A program made the position numbers and the translations under genes. A model generated the notes under the pieces. That model did not search any database. It saw only the letters and a program-made list of their open reading frames with translations, and was not told the origin of the DNA. A stretch of 64,000 nucleotides of DNA from the NCBI RefSeq assembly GCF_037975245.1, contig NC_092568.1, forward strand, positions 25,788,501 through 25,852,500, read 5' to 3'. Of this stretch, positions 34,494 through 44,370 are shown one piece after another. Origin of the DNA: Apostichopus japonicus (lineage: Eukaryota; Echinodermata; Holothuroidea; Aspidochirotida; Stichopodidae). How positions within the stretch are numbered: the first letter of the stretch is position 1; the number at the start of each line of letters is the position of its first letter.

Positions 34494-37400
34494 CTAACAC
34501 TTGGCAAGCATCTGTGCCAACAGGAGCTGAGTTTGAGATATATTAGCTAAAACAGTTGGGTCAACAAAACTAGTTCGAACCTCTTGCTGAATTGCAGACC
34601 TGGGAAGTTTACTAGGGTTCGAGTGCACACCAGCATTACTTCGGGATGAGCGCCTCAAGGTGTTGTTCCCTAAATCCTTTTCGTTTACGTATGAGTTCAT
34701 ATCAACAGAGTCACTGGGAACTTCATGGTCTACGTCTGCTGTAGTGTTAGTTTCATCAGCATCGGGCATCGGCGCTGTAGCAATTTCAATTGACTTATTG
34801 CTATCGTTACGGCTGCAAGGCTGTCGGGCGTCGGGGTTGACATTCTCTACCCACCAAGCTGAGTCGATTACTTCGTCATCTGAGTTCTGGCTTAGGGCTT
34901 CAACAGCAGGTACTTCCTCACTTGGCCCTGCAGGTTCCAAAGTTTGAACCAATTCCTTTGAATCAAGTATGTCTCTTCGGTGCAATGTCTTTGTTGTGCC
35001 ATTTCCGTTAAGGGGTTCAATAACATACACGTTACCATCAGGATAGGGACGGTAAATAACTTTATGTGGGATATCGTCCCAGAAATCTTGTATCTTGTTT
35101 CTACCCTTTACTTTCCTGTTCCTGGTATATACTCTGGCGCCAATTGGTAAACTAGTATTGGGAGCTGGCTGGCCATGTTTTTCCTGACGTCGTTGTGCTT
35201 CCTTCTCAATATTGGATGCAGCAATATCAAGAGCTGTCCTTAGCCTCTGATGGTGATCTGCCATCCACGTCTCGTCACTCTCAATACCCAACAAATGATC
35301 AATGGGTAATGTTGGTTCTCTTCCAAAAAATAGATAATGAGGGGAGTATCCAGTGGTGGTATGTGGTGTTATATTATATGCATACACCAATTCAGGAAGA
35401 TACTTATGCCATTTTCTCTTCTTATCCATAGACAATGTCCTCAAGCGGTCATGCATTGTCCTGTTAAAACGTTCGCATTGTGCATTGCCCTCCGGGTGGT
35501 AGGGGGTGGTGTGTGTTTTCTTGATGTTGTACAAATTACACAACTCCTGGACTAATCGGCTCTCGAAGTTCCGACCTTGGTCGCTGTGGATTCTCTCTGG
35601 GATACCAAACTTGATGAACCACTCTCTGAATAGAACCTGAGCTACTGTTGATGCTTTCTGATCTCTTGTAGGAACAGCCTGCGTAAATTTTGTAAACACG
35701 TCTGTAAGGACTAGCACATTTTCTACACCTCCACAACTGGGCTCTAGCATTGTAAAGTCAATTGCTACAATTTCCAGTGGCCTTTTGGCAACCACTGAAC
35801 CCATGGATGTCTTGATCTTTGGTCCACTTTTGGCAAGTGTACACCTCGGACATCTCCTGCAGTACTCCACGATGTCATTAGCCATGCCAATCCAATGACA
35901 TCTTAACCTTGCCAATTTAAACGTTTTCTCTGATCCCTGGTGACCAGTCTGGTCGTGAACACAGTTGAGGACGGTATCTTTTAGTTGCAATGGTAGGCAA
36001 ATCTGCTGTACCCTCTGTCCCTTTAAAGTGATTGTACGGTACAGTATACCATCTTTCTCTGATATACGCTCCCATTCTCGAAGCAATTTTCGTGCTTCTC
36101 TGGATTCCTTCATTAGTTTACAGATAGTTGGTTTCTGTTTCAGATCCCAGTAATGTCGTAATCTACTTACAACTGGATCAGTAGACTGCAGTCGAGCTAT
36201 CCCTTCAGTGGACATGGAGGGTAGAGGAAAGGTGGACGATGGTTGAACTCTCTCTGGCAGACTATGTAATTCTTGCTGCCACACCTCCTGGGTACGTTCC
36301 TGTATCCTTTCTTTCACCTCATTTGGAAGAGTTATGCCCGAAGTGGACATTGTGTGAAGGTCACCAGCAACAGCAACAATTTCCCCAAATCGAGCAGAGA
36401 CGGGTTCTTCGCCATGGAATTCCTTTCTGCTCAATGAGTCAGCATTCACATTGGACTTCCCTGATCGGTATGCAATGTCAAAATGGAACTGGGACAACTC
36501 AGCTGCCCAACGTGTTTCCACTGCCCCCAACTTGGCAGATGTCTTTAAATAGCTCAATGGGTTATTGTCAGTGTATACGACAAATTCTGCCCCCAGCAGT
36601 AAATCTCTGAACTTCACTGTGATGGCCCAGTGAAGCGCCATCAGTTCAAGCTTCATACTACTGTAGTTACTCATCTGCTTCTCATCGAGCTTCAGTCCTC
36701 GGCTTGCATAAGCTATAACAACTCGTCCAGTCTCCTGTTGTTGGGAGAGTACTGCTCCGAAACCAAGTAAGCTTGCGTCTACTTCAAGAATGTATGGGCG
36801 CTGAAAGTCAGGGTAGCCCAATACCGGTGCGGTGGTAAGCTTTGATTTCAGCTCAAGGAAAGCTTCCTCATGTTTTGCCTCCCATCTGTCTGCAACTGAT
36901 CTGGTTGGGTTGTGAGGACGTTTTGCTTTACATCTCTGGCCACCTGTCAGAGCATGGAGGGGTGCTGCTATCTTGGAAAAGTTTGCAACAAAACGTCGGT
37001 AATAACTTGCGAGCCCCATAAAGCTCCGCAACTCTCTTTCAGTTTCAGGTCTTTTCCAATTCTGAATGGCTCTCGTTTTCTCAGGATCAGGGAGAATACC
37101 ATCCTTGCTAACAATATGGCCAAGGTATCTCAATCGTTCCTCATACAAGTAACACTTCTCTGGCTTGACTTTCAAATTGTATGATCGCAGCCTACTCAGA
37201 ACCATCTCTAAACGTTGTTGTGTTTCCTGGAAAGTTCGCCCAAATACTAAAATATCGTCCAAATAGATAAGGACTGTTTGGAAGTTCTCATCACCAAAAA
37301 CTTTATCCATCAATCGCATGAATGTCGCTGGGGCGTTTGTTAGTCCAAACGGCATTCGTGTGAACTCGTAGAGACCTCCTGTACCAACTCGGAAAGCGGT

Positions 37401-38816
37401 CTTTTCTATATCACTCTCAGAAACCGGGACCTGGTGGTAACCGTGAGCTAAATCAAGACTGCAGAAGTAGTTAGCTCCTTTAAGTGCATCTAAGGCTTCT
37501 TCAATTCTGGGAATGGGGTAAGCATCACGGTGTGTCTTTGCGTTGAGAGCTCTGTAGTCTACGCACATTCTCAGGCTGTTATCCTTCTTTCGAACTAGCA
37601 CCACTGGTGATGCATATGGGCTAGACGATTCTCTGATAATCTGTCGAGACAAAAGTTGTTGCAGGTGGTCACGAACTTCCTTCCATCTGTGAGGTGGAAT
37701 TCTCCTATGTGGTACCTTAACTGGTTTATCGTCCAGTAGGATAATGCGGTGTTCCACCTTATCGCAGAAGCCAAGGTCGTCCTCGTGCTGGCTGAAAACA
37801 TCATCATACCTATGGAGCAGAGCTCTTAGCTCCTCCCTTTGAGATACATTTAACTTGTCACCAATAGTCATCTTGGATTCCAGTGGAATAGCCCTTGTTG
37901 ATACTTGTTCAGGTGGTTCTGATACAGTCTGGAGTTCATTCGCATCAACTGTCTGCACTTGTATTTCATTGACATCAACTTGTTTCACCTGGACCATCGA
38001 CCCTAATGATGCACCTTCAGCAATCCCAACAGGAGCCCTTGGTTGGAGATAAATGTCATGATTCGAAAAATTAGCTACCTGCAACGGAGCAACACCACTT
38101 CGATCAACGGAAACAAGTGTTGGTGCAACCTGCAAGCCAGTGGGTAGGTGTGTCCTGTCCTCAGCATTCAACTGTGCAATCATGGCAACATATGGTTTTG
38201 AACCAGTCGAGGGTTGGACTGATACCTGTATGGACGTAATGGTGTTTGCAGCCACCAGTACCAATTTTTCAGCACATACACGAGCAATACTATGATCCAC
38301 ACCTCGGTTATTCAAATCTTCCTCCTTATCCTGAAAGGCAGCAATAACATGAGCCAACCTCTGGTCTTCTATGGTGCCAGATTCCAGAACAAGTTTATCT
38401 TGAAAATCACTTCCCCATTTGTTCTCCAGCAACCTCTGCATTGCTCTGAAAATATTACATCCAAGAACACCAGGCACCATCCTCTTCTTTTCTACAAACT
38501 GGGGGTCACAAGAGTCTTTGACTACCAAGAAACCCATGCCTGGAAACACATAACCCAACACAGTAATGGGTAACTCCACATATCCAATGTATGGGACATT
38601 TACACCAGTAGCACCAGATATCTTCAGAAAAGCACTTACATCTACCAGCTCGCCACTCTGGGTAATGTGCTCTAGGAAAAACGACTCAGTGATCGTAGAA
38701 ACCTCGGCACCTGTATCAAGAAGGCACCTGATACTCAGTGATCCAGACTGAACTGTAATCTTCGGGCATTCTCCTACTGCTTTGGTTACAAGAGTGTCAT
38801 GACCAGGGTTATTCAA
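34494..38816 (-). CDS. gypsy pol polyprotein: protease, reverse transcriptase, RNase H, integrase
   Basis: 1,440 residues counted from the TTG at 38816, but that codon is not a start. The frame stays open upstream to the frameshift site at 38861-38867 and pol is expected only as a gag-pol fusion. Domains: aspartic protease LLDTGAEVS (about residue 32); reverse transcriptase with SLDLAHGYHQ, MPFGLTNAPATF and the catalytic YLDD at 518-521; RNase H with EVDASLLGFGA (about 673); integrase zinc finger (H-x-x-H then C-x-x-C, about 945-985), core with the first catalytic Asp near 1020 and DQGRNF downstream; then a post-integrase segment and a polar C-terminal tail. Every catalytic motif I looked for is intact, and there are no internal stops. 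It is in the -1 frame relative to gag. Confidence 0.96.
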   Translation of the reverse strand: MNNPGHDTLVTKAVGECPKITVQSGSLSIRCLLDTGAEVSTITESFFLEHITQSGELVDVSAFLKISGATGVNVPYIGYVELPITVLGYVFPGMGFLVVKDSCDPQFVEKKRMVPGVLGCNIFRAMQRLLENKWGSDFQDKLVLESGTIEDQRLAHVIAAFQDKEEDLNNRGVDHSIARVCAEKLVLVAANTITSIQVSVQPSTGSKPYVAMIAQLNAEDRTHLPTGLQVAPTLVSVDRSGVAPLQVANFSNHDIYLQPRAPVGIAEGASLGSMVQVKQVDVNEIQVQTVDANELQTVSEPPEQVSTRAIPLESKMTIGDKLNVSQREELRALLHRYDDVFSQHEDDLGFCDKVEHRIILLDDKPVKVPHRRIPPHRWKEVRDHLQQLLSRQIIRESSSPYASPVVLVRKKDNSLRMCVDYRALNAKTHRDAYPIPRIEEALDALKGANYFCSLDLAHGYHQVPVSESDIEKTAFRVGTGGLYEFTRMPFGLTNAPATFMRLMDKVFGDENFQTVLIYLDDILVFGRTFQETQQRLEMVLSRLRSYNLKVKPEKCYLYEERLRYLGHIVSKDGILPDPEKTRAIQNWKRPETERELRSFMGLASYYRRFVANFSKIAAPLHALTGGQRCKAKRPHNPTRSVADRWEAKHEEAFLELKSKLTTAPVLGYPDFQRPYILEVDASLLGFGAVLSQQQETGRVVIAYASRGLKLDEKQMSNYSSMKLELMALHWAITVKFRDLLLGAEFVVYTDNNPLSYLKTSAKLGAVETRWAAELSQFHFDIAYRSGKSNVNADSLSRKEFHGEEPVSARFGEIVAVAGDLHTMSTSGITLPNEVKERIQERTQEVWQQELHSLPERVQPSSTFPLPSMSTEGIARLQSTDPVVSRLRHYWDLKQKPTICKLMKESREARKLLREWERISEKDGILYRTITLKGQRVQQICLPLQLKDTVLNCVHDQTGHQGSEKTFKLARLRCHWIGMANDIVEYCRRCPRCTLAKSGPKIKTSMGSVVAKRPLEIVAIDFTMLEPSCGGVENVLVLTDVFTKFTQAVPTRDQKASTVAQVLFREWFIKFGIPERIHSDQGRNFESRLVQELCNLYNIKKTHTTPYHPEGNAQCERFNRTMHDRLRTLSMDKKRKWHKYLPELVYAYNITPHTTTGYSPHYLFFGREPTLPIDHLLGIESDETWMADHHQRLRTALDIAASNIEKEAQRRQEKHGQPAPNTSLPIGARVYTRNRKVKGRNKIQDFWDDIPHKVIYRPYPDGNVYVIEPLNGNGTTKTLHRRDILDSKELVQTLEPAGPSEEVPAVEALSQNSDDEVIDSAWWVENVNPDARQPCSRNDSNKSIEIATAPMPDADETNTTADVDHEVPSDSVDMNSYVNEKDLGNNTLRRSSRSNAGVHSNPSKLPRSAIQQEVRTSFVDPTVLANISQTQLLLAQMLAKC

Positions 38817-38820
38817 AACT

Positions 38821-38867
38821 AAACCTGTCGATTCCTGGTTGCCAACGACAGGCTTCCCTAGTTTAAA
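38821..38867 (-). promoter_or_regulatory. Programmed -1 ribosomal frameshift signal joining gag to pol
   Basis: Minus strand: the slippery heptamer TTTAAAC (38867-38861), read in gag frame as T TTA AAC, sits directly before the gag stop TAG (38860-38858). After a 5-nt spacer that includes the stop, AAGCCTGTCG (38855-38846) pairs with CGACAGGTTT (38830-38821): ten base pairs including one G-U, with a 15-nt loop. Slipping back one base gives AAA CTA GGG and runs without a stop into the protease. Heptamer, spacer length and stem agree with established -1 frameshift signals. A pseudoknot is possible but was not traced. Confidence 0.85.
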
Positions 38868-39922
38868 GGCTCCTTGGTGGTTGTGGAGACTGTTTCTGTG
38901 CTTGCCCCACTCTGTGGTTGCCTATTCATAAGATTGTCAGGACAATCTCGCTTAAAATGAAACTTAGAGTCACACTGGTAGCATCGTCTAGTACCAGATG
39001 GCTTTCCTCCATGAGTGTAATTGGGTCTTGAGGACTTCTCAGCATTAGTCTTCAGAGCTTGAATTAGGTCATCAATCTGTTGTTGTTGTGCCTTTATCTG
39101 TTTGCCCTGTTGTTTAATTAGGTGATGGTACTCACTGTCTGCCTCAAGTTTATGAACAGTGAATTTTCCTTGTGTCAGGCTCTTTGGTACCCCAATCCAC
39201 TCCATCACTTGGTCTCGTGCATCGAAGAACGTCATGTTTGGATTCTCCAAGTTCAGCCTTCGTAACTCTCTCCGTACCCCCTCATCTTTCGCCGCCTCTG
39301 CCAGTCTTCCCCTTAAACTTTTCTCCCTGCATGATTGAAACGATGAGTCTAATTGACAAATACGGTCAAAGAGATCAACCAGTTCTAAGGAGCAAGCTAC
39401 AAGATCTTCACCATCCCTCTGTCTATAAGAGAAGAAACGTTGTTGTAGTTGTGAGAGAGTGTCACCGTCACCAAAGACTTTACTCAAAATAGCAAAAATC
39501 TTACTGGGGTCCCTCTGAACTTCATCCCCTCTTCCTGCTATCTCCTTCCTTGCCTTCCCACCTAGATGGTTGAGAATAAGACTGGCTTGGTCCTTAGGTC
39601 CTAGTCGTCGGACCTCCAGTTGACTCCTTATGTCTCTGATCCATTCCTGTACAGACGGATCTCCTAGTTTTGTAGGTCGGTCACAAAATCGATCAATTCG
39701 TTGACCCTGTGAGAGGTATACCACAGATGGCTGCTTTTCACCCTCCTCACTGGTACTATGGACATCTTCATCACCTTCCTTATCTGAGTCAGCTTCAGAC
39801 CCAACAGATAACTTCTGGAGTGCCTCGATGTCAGCTTTAGCCTTCATCGAAACCAGCTTCTCCCTTTCCAGTGCATCCCGCAAGGACTTCAGCTCAAGCC
39901 GCATCTCTTCCACTTCAGACAT
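38858..39922 (-). CDS. gypsy Gag polyprotein with capsid and CCHC zinc knuckle
   Basis: 354 residues. An N-terminal charged coiled-coil segment (EEMRLELKSLRDALEREK) is followed by an acidic linker and a capsid-like region (IDRFCDRPTKLGDPSVQEW, LILNHLGGKARKEI). Near residues 314-327 is a zinc knuckle C-x2-C-x4-H-x4-C (CYQCDSKFHFKRDC). The ATG lies about 50 bp downstream of the primer-binding site. The capsid part recalls the gypsy Gags from which vertebrate PNMA-type genes derive. Here it is plainly part of a mobile element, because LTRs and pol flank it. Confidence 0.93.
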   Translation of the reverse strand: MSEVEEMRLELKSLRDALEREKLVSMKAKADIEALQKLSVGSEADSDKEGDEDVHSTSEEGEKQPSVVYLSQGQRIDRFCDRPTKLGDPSVQEWIRDIRSQLEVRRLGPKDQASLILNHLGGKARKEIAGRGDEVQRDPSKIFAILSKVFGDGDTLSQLQQRFFSYRQRDGEDLVACSLELVDLFDRICQLDSSFQSCREKSLRGRLAEAAKDEGVRRELRRLNLENPNMTFFDARDQVMEWIGVPKSLTQGKFTVHKLEADSEYHHLIKQQGKQIKAQQQQIDDLIQALKTNAEKSSRPNYTHGGKPSGTRRCYQCDSKFHFKRDCPDNLMNRQPQSGASTETVSTTTKEPLN

Positions 39923-39971
39923 TGTATTATATTCAGGGGTTTTGGTCTCTAATATTCTGGGGTTTCCATTA

Positions 39972-39988
39972 CCCTGCCGACTACGCCA
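39972..39988 (-). other. tRNA primer-binding site of the gypsy element
   Basis: On the minus strand TGGCGTAGTCGGCAGGG begins 3 bp after the 5' LTR. On the plus strand it reads CCCTGCCGACTACGCCA, the form of a tRNA 3' end finishing in CCA. I cannot name the tRNA with confidence. Confidence 0.85.
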
Positions 39989-39991
39989 ATT

Positions 39992-40957
39992 TGTAATGAC
40001 CGAAACACAGGTTCATGTTGCTACTGTATGGTATTTATTCAACAACAATAAGCAATGAAAAACCCTGCAAAGACAAAACAAAAGGATCATAAATACAAGA
40101 TTAAGGTAATTACTTATCATGGATAATTAATGTAAATTAATTGTGCACTGAGAACCAATACATGAGTGACGAGGAGTCATAAACATTGAGTATTGTTCTT
40201 ACTTAATTGAATATTGTTTCATTATTTTCTCAGATGTTGGTCATAGCAAAGCACTAAATGAATCCAACAATCTCAATTACTTCAACAAAAAGAATTAAAA
40301 CAAATCACTTTAGAAATAAAAAGAATAATATATCAGGTGACATGTCATGTGACCAACTTCATTTAAACAATTGGGTTGCTAAGGAGATTATGGAACTCTC
40401 TGATGATGATGTGAGGTCTGATGTTACATTTTAATACTAATTTACAGCTTCACCAATCTCCAGGAAACATGGTTACTAATTATAAGTTTGATCATCCATC
40501 ACTGATTATGATAATGACGAATGGGATAAGTATAAGCTTAATAGTATACAACTTAGCAATAACATGAGGTAGCGCACATTGTGACAAAGATCTTATAATG
40601 TCAAGGCCAAGGCCCCACAACACACGTGCGTTAGGATAGCACGGTGGTGTACAGCGATCTACCATGACAGCTAAGTTACTTAAGTTACTTTAATTGACAG
40701 CAATTTCGAAATCAAATACACTCTTCATCACTCTGCAATTAAATCCTATCAAACAATCATGAATTAAAGCTTACCCTGAATATAATATAATCTTGTCATG
40801 TAAAAGAATGGCTCCGCAAAATGGAAAGAAGACCATTCACAAAAAGTTGTAATAGTAGTAGTAGTCGTAACAAATGATTCTCAAAAAGTAGTAACGTAAA
40901 ATAGGTGGCGCTCGTCGCCTTTTACCAAGTCCATCGGTAAGGGTTACCACTGTTACA
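39992..40957 (-). repeat. 5' LTR of the gypsy element
   Basis: 966 bp, collinear with the copy at 32915. On the minus strand it should hold the promoter and transcription start; no core promoter was assigned. The matching AATAAA lies at 40034-40039. Confidence 0.96.
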
Positions 40958-42410
40958 TATATATATAATATTTGTTCATCTTTGTACTTTATGTTCTTAC
41001 ATTGTTGTACTCAGTCTAACAGTGTACTCTAATAAACCAACGTTGGTTATATGATTGACAGATTTGTTAGCTAAGTGCATTCCATCAACTTTTTCATTGT
41101 TATCAGCGATGATGCCATTTTGGGGATTTAATGGGGAGATTGGTAACCACTTTCTATTGGCATACCACATTTATCATTCATCCTATTTTTTAAGGTGTGT
41201 AGAGCTTTGGAGGGGGAGAGGGGGGGGGGTTGATAACTTATGGTATTGAATGTAACATGATTCATATGTATTAGTGCTACATCCGACTAAAAGCTTCGTC
41301 TTAGCTAAGACCTAGATGAACGGTGACTTGAGGCAAGACCAATGGCTGCAGGGTCTGGTGTCACCTTCAAGCCCTGTTTGTATGCCGCTTGCTAATAATG
41401 TTTCATAGTTTGTGGACTGTGGTAACTTGAGGGAGGGTGATAATCCCTTTGTTTGTATGCTACTGCCTAGTCTTGTTGTCTTTCAGGTCCGCTTGATCGA
41501 TTTGATACAGATTGAATTTAACCTTGAACTTCATATGGAAAAGTTGTTATGTTGGTGATAGGTACTCTCATATTTGTTCTATCGAGTGAGTTAGCCTACT
41601 GTGATTGGCGTTTGCTAAAATTAAATGGCTTTCAGTCTAACCGACCAACACCTATCAGCAATTGATACTTTCCCAAGCAGTATTCAATTGACATATTCAG
41701 TACTTAAGGTCAATTAGCTGAAGGTAAGAATTATAGCCATTAAGCTAATTTAATGAACCAAATTAGCAGGATATTAAAGTAAAACAAAAGGTGACGACCA
41801 GGACTGAACTTATCATGGCTACATTCCTGGTCCTATTACTGTCTTCACTTTATATGATATACCAATAATTCAGTTATTTCCTTTGTTTCGTTTGTTAGTG
41901 TAAAGATTTTATGGGTACCTATATATATAAATTGCTCACATAAACTGTTTCTGTCTTCAAGTTATTATGTGTAATAAATTCGACAAAATCAGCGGCGTCG
42001 CCAAGGGAGGGGGCACAGGGCACATGCTTCCCCATTTAGGTTGGTCCCCGGATCGTGTCCAGTGGTGTTGAAAATAATAGCCTATACATGGTATGTCATA
42101 CCACTGCGAAAATCAATTGTTATATGATAATCGGGAAGGTGGGGGGGGGTAGGAGGTGGTCCTGTTCCACGTAACCCCCCAGTGTCAGGTACACTTAAAA
42201 CTGAGTTGACAGATACCTTGTTCAACATAAGTTTCTATACCGGCTAGTTATTAAGTGCATGCCAGGCCTGTATACATTTTATATGTCGATATCCAAAGTG
42301 AAAGGAAATCGCCAACATCAATTAACATAGCCTATAGCAATTGTTGATAAATTCCACTTTGGTATAAGTTTATGTGTTTTTATATTGGTGACATATCTAT
42401 GTTAATTTCG
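40958..42410. other. Gene-free region right of the gypsy element
   Basis: Starts with the TA-repeat right flank of the LTR element. The stretch near 41.99-42.19 kb (GCGGCGTCGCCAAGGGAGGG, then G and C homopolymers) looks like decayed DNA-transposon ends. No gene is seen. Confidence 0.5.
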
Positions 42411-42836
42411 ACGTCTCTATGTTCCGAAGTCTCTTTGTTCCGACAAACAGAAAAAAATTCGGAGCATTTTTTTTTATACAAAAATTTGTTTGTACCAAGA
42501 AAACTAGTTTTGTGACCAACTTTTTTTCGGACCAATTTTTTTGGGACCAACCTTTTTTTTCTTGAAAAAAAAGTGTTACCCAAAGTTTGTTATGACCCAA
42601 ACAGTGCTTGTGACCGAAAATTGCTTGTGACCACTGACCTCTAACAGGTCAGTGCTTGTGACCCGAAATTTGTTTGTACTCAAATTTTTTGGGACCAAAA
42701 TCGTTTTGGGTCAAATCAATTTTCGAATGAAATGTGTTTAGATTTAGACCAAAATATGATGTAGGCCTAGTTGGGGTGGGGGGCAGTGGCCTCCGCAAAT
42801 GGGGGGCAAATGGGGGGGCAAAAGCCATGCCCCGTT

Positions 42837-43376
42837 CGCGAATTTTTTTCCCAAACTGAACTGACACTGAAATTATTTCCTCGATTCTGATTGGCTCTCA
42901 GCGAGCACGTGATATACGATCAACACGAACAAAATTTAAGATATTCACATTAGCATTATGTAATGTAGCAGAACACAGAAAGGAAGAACCCTATTCAATC
43001 AGGCAGCAAGATAATGGGTACAGCTAATGGCAACTCAAACGAGATCTATGGTATCTCTGCGATTAATAATTAGGGCCTACATATAAAATATTCATGAAAG
43101 TTAAGTTTGAAAAATGATGATTTTAAATAATATAAAATTGAAAAATGATCATATAAAATAAAAATGGTGAAAAAAAGAAAAAGAATTGGGCAAAAAAGAA
43201 ATAGAAAATACATAATTTTTAAAAATAGGCTTACCACCTTAAGAGGACTCAAACCCATGTCCTGAGGATCACTTCGGATTCATTGATAAACGCAGACTAC
43301 CATTCCGGTTTTGATCAGCCAATCAGAATCGAGGAAATAATTTCAGTGTCAGTTCAGGTAAGGAAAAAAATTCGCG
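42837..43376. mobile_element. 540-bp non-autonomous element with ~60-bp terminal inverted repeats
   Basis: The left end CGCGAATTTTTTTCC, then CTGAACTGACACTGAAATTA and TTCCTCGATTCTGATTGGCT, is mirrored at the right end (CAGAATCGAGGAAATAATTT through GGAAAAAAATTCGCG). The arms match almost perfectly apart from a few bases near the tip. The interior is AT-rich and contains a tRNA-like segment. No transposase is encoded. Confidence 0.8.
43237..43310 (-). other. tRNA-like segment with a B-box word
   Basis: Minus strand: TGGTAGTCTGCG resembles an A box, and 35-40 bp further GGTTTGAGTCC is one step from the B-box consensus GGTTCGANTCC, inside a possible T-arm. No full cloverleaf with paired acceptor ends was found. 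It is more likely a decayed tRNA-derived (SINE-type) promoter than a functional tRNA gene. Confidence 0.3.
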
Positions 43377-43433
43377 CCCCTCTCAACCTCGGGGCTCAGT
43401 CGGGGGATTATTGAAAACGTCCATACTGCACGC

Positions 43434-43837
43434 CAGTGGCGGAGCGTCCATACAGTCAGGGGCGGATCCCCCCCCCCCTCTGACGGTATCAAATGGACTG
43501 CTGGCGCCCTTTTCAGCTAATTTACCACTTTTTACTTATTCGCGATTATTGACTTTTTTATTGCGCTCTCACCTACCTATTGACATTTGTCACATTTTGT
43601 TGGTGTAATTTTGTGACAAAATGCTCTAACGGCTATTTATTCTTCGTTTATCTGCAAATTAGCAAGGCCCCAAAAGGGTCATATTCGGCGATCTATAGGA
43701 AGTATCTTTACTCAAAAAAATTCTGTACGCTCCGCGCCAACCTGTGGTGGACCGTGGCGCTCCGCTTAGATAGTGTCTGAAGCGCCCCTACAGACCATTC
43801 TCGCCCCCTCTGACCAATACCCCTAGCTCCGCCAATG
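43434..43837. mobile_element. 404-bp non-autonomous hAT-type element with 8-bp target duplication
   Basis: Flanked by CTGCACGC at 43426-43433 and 43838-43845. The ends CAGTGGCGGAGC and GCTCCGCCAATG are imperfect inverted repeats. An 8-bp duplication with short CA...TG ends is the hAT hallmark. Internal sequence near 43.72-43.77 kb matches, in reverse complement, the element at 45,666 (CTATCTAAGCGGAGCGCCAC-like words), so the two are relatives. Confidence 0.85.
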
Positions 43838-44370
43838 CTGCACGCGACGCGTTCTGTGTGACCAATCATTGCCCCTTGTTAAATTACATAACTATCGGGA
43901 GGGTAAAACGTGAAAACTATCGATATCGCTTGAGCAATAAAAAAAAAAAATCGCCTGCAGCGTGGACACAAAACATCGCGGGGTACCAAAGAAAAATCTA
44001 TCGCGCCGCACCAAATAAAATCTATCGCGCTGCGCCGCTTGCAGTATTCTTTTTTGGTCCCAAAGTTTGGTCCAAAGAATTTTTTTGTACAAACAAACAA
44101 ATTTCGGGTCACAGGCAGTTTATAGTCACAAGCACTGATTTGGTCACAACAAATGTTGGGTCGTATATATTTTTTTTGGGGGGGGGGGGGTTGGTCCCCA
44201 CAAATTTGGTCCGAAAAAATGTTGGTAAACAAAAATTTTGAGTCCAATTTTGTTTTTAAATATTGGGGTCTGAAAACTTGTTTTCTTGGTACAGACGATT
44301 TTTTGGATATAAGAAAATTGTCCCGAAGTATTTGTTTTGTCGGAACAGAAACGTCGGAACATAGAGATGT

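Larger units (their letters stand above)
32915..40957 (-). mobile_element. Full-length Ty3/gypsy LTR retrotransposon
   Basis: 8,043 bp, minus orientation. LTRs are 39992-40957 (5') and 32915-33880 (3'), each 966 bp, with TG...CA ends and no differences noticed by eye. A primer-binding site follows the 5' LTR, a polypurine tract precedes the 3' LTR, and gag and pol are both open. The flanks are TA-repeat DNA (ATATATATT on the left, TATATATATA on the right), so the expected 4-5 bp target duplication cannot be told from the microsatellite. No envelope-like frame is seen. Protein order (protease, reverse transcriptase, RNase H, integrase) places it in Ty3/gypsy; the clade is not assigned. Identical LTRs and open frames mean a very recent, possibly still active copy. 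Confidence 0.97.
42411..44370. mobile_element. Long-inverted-repeat (foldback-like) element with nested insertions
   Basis: The left arm starts ACGTCTCTATGTTCCGAAG and includes TTTGTTCCGACA, TTTGTACCAAGAAAAC, and repeated GGACCAA and TTGTGACC words. The right arm (about 44,045-44,370) carries the same words in reverse complement, ending GTCGGAACATAGAGATGT. Arms are roughly 320-450 bp and imperfect. No transposase frame lies between them; open frames crossing the arms have no family signature. Two other non-autonomous elements sit inside. No clear target duplication was found, so the superfamily is unassigned. Confidence 0.65.

Noticed and set aside
36239-36610. 123-residue plus-strand frame inside the gypsy pol region
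   Set aside because: Antisense shadow of the pol reading frame; no domain is recognised and pol motifs are continuous on the other strand.
38814-38816. TTG at 38816 as the pol start codon
   Set aside because: Not an ATG. The frame is open upstream to the slippery heptamer, so pol is made as a gag fusion.
38858-39922. Gag frame as a domesticated Arc/PNMA-type host gene
   Set aside because: It has identical flanking LTRs, a primer-binding site and an adjacent pol in a -1 frame, so it is part of a mobile element.
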